Part shown: positions 36,801 through 39,800 of the stretch, in pieces
Layout: every line of letters starts with the position of its first letter
Numbering within the stretch: position 1 is the first letter of the stretch
Assembly: GCA_026387355.1 (NCBI GenBank)
Contig: JAPLLW010000017.1
Span: 1-46,527 of the forward strand
Length of the DNA: 46,527 bases
Reading direction: 5' to 3'
Source: Candidatus Omnitrophota bacterium
Lineage (GTDB): Bacteria > Omnitrophota > Gorgyraeia > Gygaellales > Profunditerraquicolaceae
The notes under the pieces: generated by a model
Told to the model about the DNA's origin: nothing
Databases searched by the model: none
What the model saw: only the letters and a program-made list of their open reading frames with translations
Position numbers and translations under genes: made by a program

Positions 36801-39800
36801 GGTGATCGTAATGGCGGGCGGATTATTCTCATGGCGCATGCGAAGCAAGGCTATGACTTCATTCAAAGAACATTCACCCCTGCGGCGGGCAACCGAAACA
36901 AAACCGCGCCGCTCACTGACAAAGCGCGCATGCAAAGCGCTTGCCTGCTTCAGATAAACCAAACGTGCCTCTTCCTTCAATCTCGGCTCATCAGTCAGAC
37001 CCGCTATCTTTTCTTCGACTCCCTTAAGCGCAGATTCAGATAAACGCATTTTATGGAATGCGCGCATCGCCCGGTCAAGGCGCATAAAATAGAATAAAGC
37101 CATATCGTAATGAGTAATCTGAGGAGCGAATGGCTTGAAAATCATTAATTTTGTGGCGTATTTCTTTAGCTGTTCGTATAAACGGTGGATGTTTTGAATT
37201 TCTTTTGAAGCGGCGCCATATTCATATCCCGCTACTTTTTCAAGCACATATGCGCTTATCTCAAAGTTTGCCAGCGTCTGCAAAAGGTCGAGCTTGCCGG
37301 TATGTGAAGAGGCATGGTCGAATCCGCGGTATCCGATATAGACCCTGCGGAAGCAGGTTTCCCGCCATTGGACATAGGCATGCGGAATAATAATAAAAGC
37401 AACGGTTAAAATAACCATAGTGGAATAGATCGGCAGGATGCAATCGAGCTCTATCGACACTAATTCAAGGACCGAACCGATACAATCGCGGGTTACAAGA
37501 AGACAAATAGTAAACCAACTTATATAAATCTTTTCAGGAGAAATAATCGAAAGCCATTTTGCTTTCGAGGATTTTCCTGTGGCAGATAGACGATGAAGAA
37601 GATGCCAAAACATAAGCATCAATAGAATAACCATTACTGGCGGCGAGAGCGCCTGCGGCATGGCAAAAATCAGGGAGAAAACTACACTTAATCCGTAAAC
37701 GCCTATTAGTGATTCAAAGCCTACTGGCCTGATTATACGGCTGTCTTTATAATATTGCAGCATCCACGGAAACATAGCTTGCTTGGTTGCCGCTGATTCT
37801 ATGGTAGTTTTCATATCAACCTCAAAGGTCCCCATCAGTCTCGTGCCACTAGGTATATTAAGAGTGCTAAGGTCTTCCCGCTTCAATAATCTACTCCTCA
37901 CAACACCAGTGGCGGACTTTTGATAATATGTGCCCCTGCGCCGGGCATTGTTGCCCGCAGAAATTTCGATTAAATCAAGCCGGGTAGTTGCAACATTAAT
38001 TATATGCAGGCCTAACCCCATATTTTCCGGATAACCCGTTGTTGTAACTCCGGGTTTTACAGCTATTGAAACCGGAAGAGGCTTTCTGTTCCTTTCCAAA
38101 AATCCCCGGCCACGGTCAAGGACAACAAATACACATTCTGTTTTACCCTCGCCTGCCGGCCTGAAATACATCAACATCACACTGAAAACGCCGCCATGAT
38201 CATCAACATTCTTCAACGATTCTTCAATAACGGCAAACGCTTTATCCGCGTCTTCGATGGGCAGCGAACGAAAATATTCCCTTGCCTTGGCAGTAATATC
38301 ATTTGCTCGCCCCGAAGCACCCCAAAAATAACCCGCAGGATTAATCCTATGATTCCAATAATGAGCATCGTCCAAGAGCCGCTGTGCATCCGGTTTTGTA
38401 AGGACCGACCAGAGCTGGTTAATAAAATCCCAATTCTGTGGAGTTATGGGCAGGAGTTCTTCGCTTTCTGTAGCGCTTGTAACCCTAGGGGACACCCTTT
38501 GCTCGCATAAGGGGATCCTCTGAGAAATGGGGTCAGAATTAATTCTGACCCCATTTCTAGAGACGTCTCTATTTTGGGCGCGGCGGATAAGGCGCTGTTC
38601 AGTTCTTAAAAGCCTCCTCTTCCACCATTCTAATTGAGATTTTACGAGCTTTAAATTCTGATTTAAGCTGCGCAGAAGCGGCGCTCGTTTTAAAGCACCA
38701 ACTATGCGATTAACTTTAAGTTTATTAATTTCTTCTCGCAAATCTTCAAATTGCTGCTGACGTCGCTTGATTATTTTCTCTAAGCGTACCTCATGTGTAA
38801 TATCTTTTGTCATTGGAGAACGCTTAAACAACTGTTCGAGCAAACTTATATGGGTCGCGTAAAGTCGTTTTGTTAAAGTTGATTCTTTTTTAGTGGAAGC
38901 ACTATGGAATATGCCGATTATGTTCCCCAGCTCATCGATAACCGGACCACCGCTTCTTCCTTTAGCCATAGGATGCACATCTGTATCTATTCTTATTGCT
39001 GTGGAATTCGATAGAAGGCGCGCTCGTCCTTTAGCTACCTGCAATTCTGTACTACCAGCCGGCATCCCTAAAAAGCAGGCCTTTACAGCTTTTCCACCGG
39101 GCTTAAGCGTGTTCTGGAAAGGATTAATTTTAAGCGTCTTAAGCGCTTTTTTCACATCGCTTTTCTTAACGCGCACAAAACCTAAATCTATACCTTCCTG
39201 CGCAAATATCATCGCATCGACTTTCTGCCCGCGTAAATAATTCGTTTCTCCTGGGAAAACTACGCTAATCTTCTTGCCTCCTATCGGGACCTCATCCAAA
39301 ACATGGCCAGCTGTGGCAAAATAATAATAACGCTTATCCTCAGCGAATAGAAAACCTGACCCGGTGTTAATGTCAGCGTATATCCGCACAAAAGCCCCGA
39401 GTATTTGCTTCCAACGCGCCTGACTAATCTTAGTAAAAGGTATTTCCGGTAGGATTATCCCCAACAGCGGTAGAACAAAAAGCATCTTCCAGCCGAAGAT
39501 AGGTAAGAAGCTTAAGAAAAGCATAAGAGAAACTATTTTTGCTACTGTGCTTTTAGAGGCTGCATCCGCGGTGATGGTTGCCGCAAATCTTCTTGCCCTA
39601 GCAATCCTCGGTGTAAAATCCGGCATAGCAAATAGTTGCTCCTGAATCCAATGTTTAATTCTGAATAAAATTCCAAACTCAAATATCTTGTTATCAATTT
39701 CATCCTTGAAATCTGTCAATAAATCAGGGAATTTAGTAATTTCATATCCCGCGTCACTGGCAAATTTCATCCCTAGACGGTCGCATTCAAGCTCTTCAAA

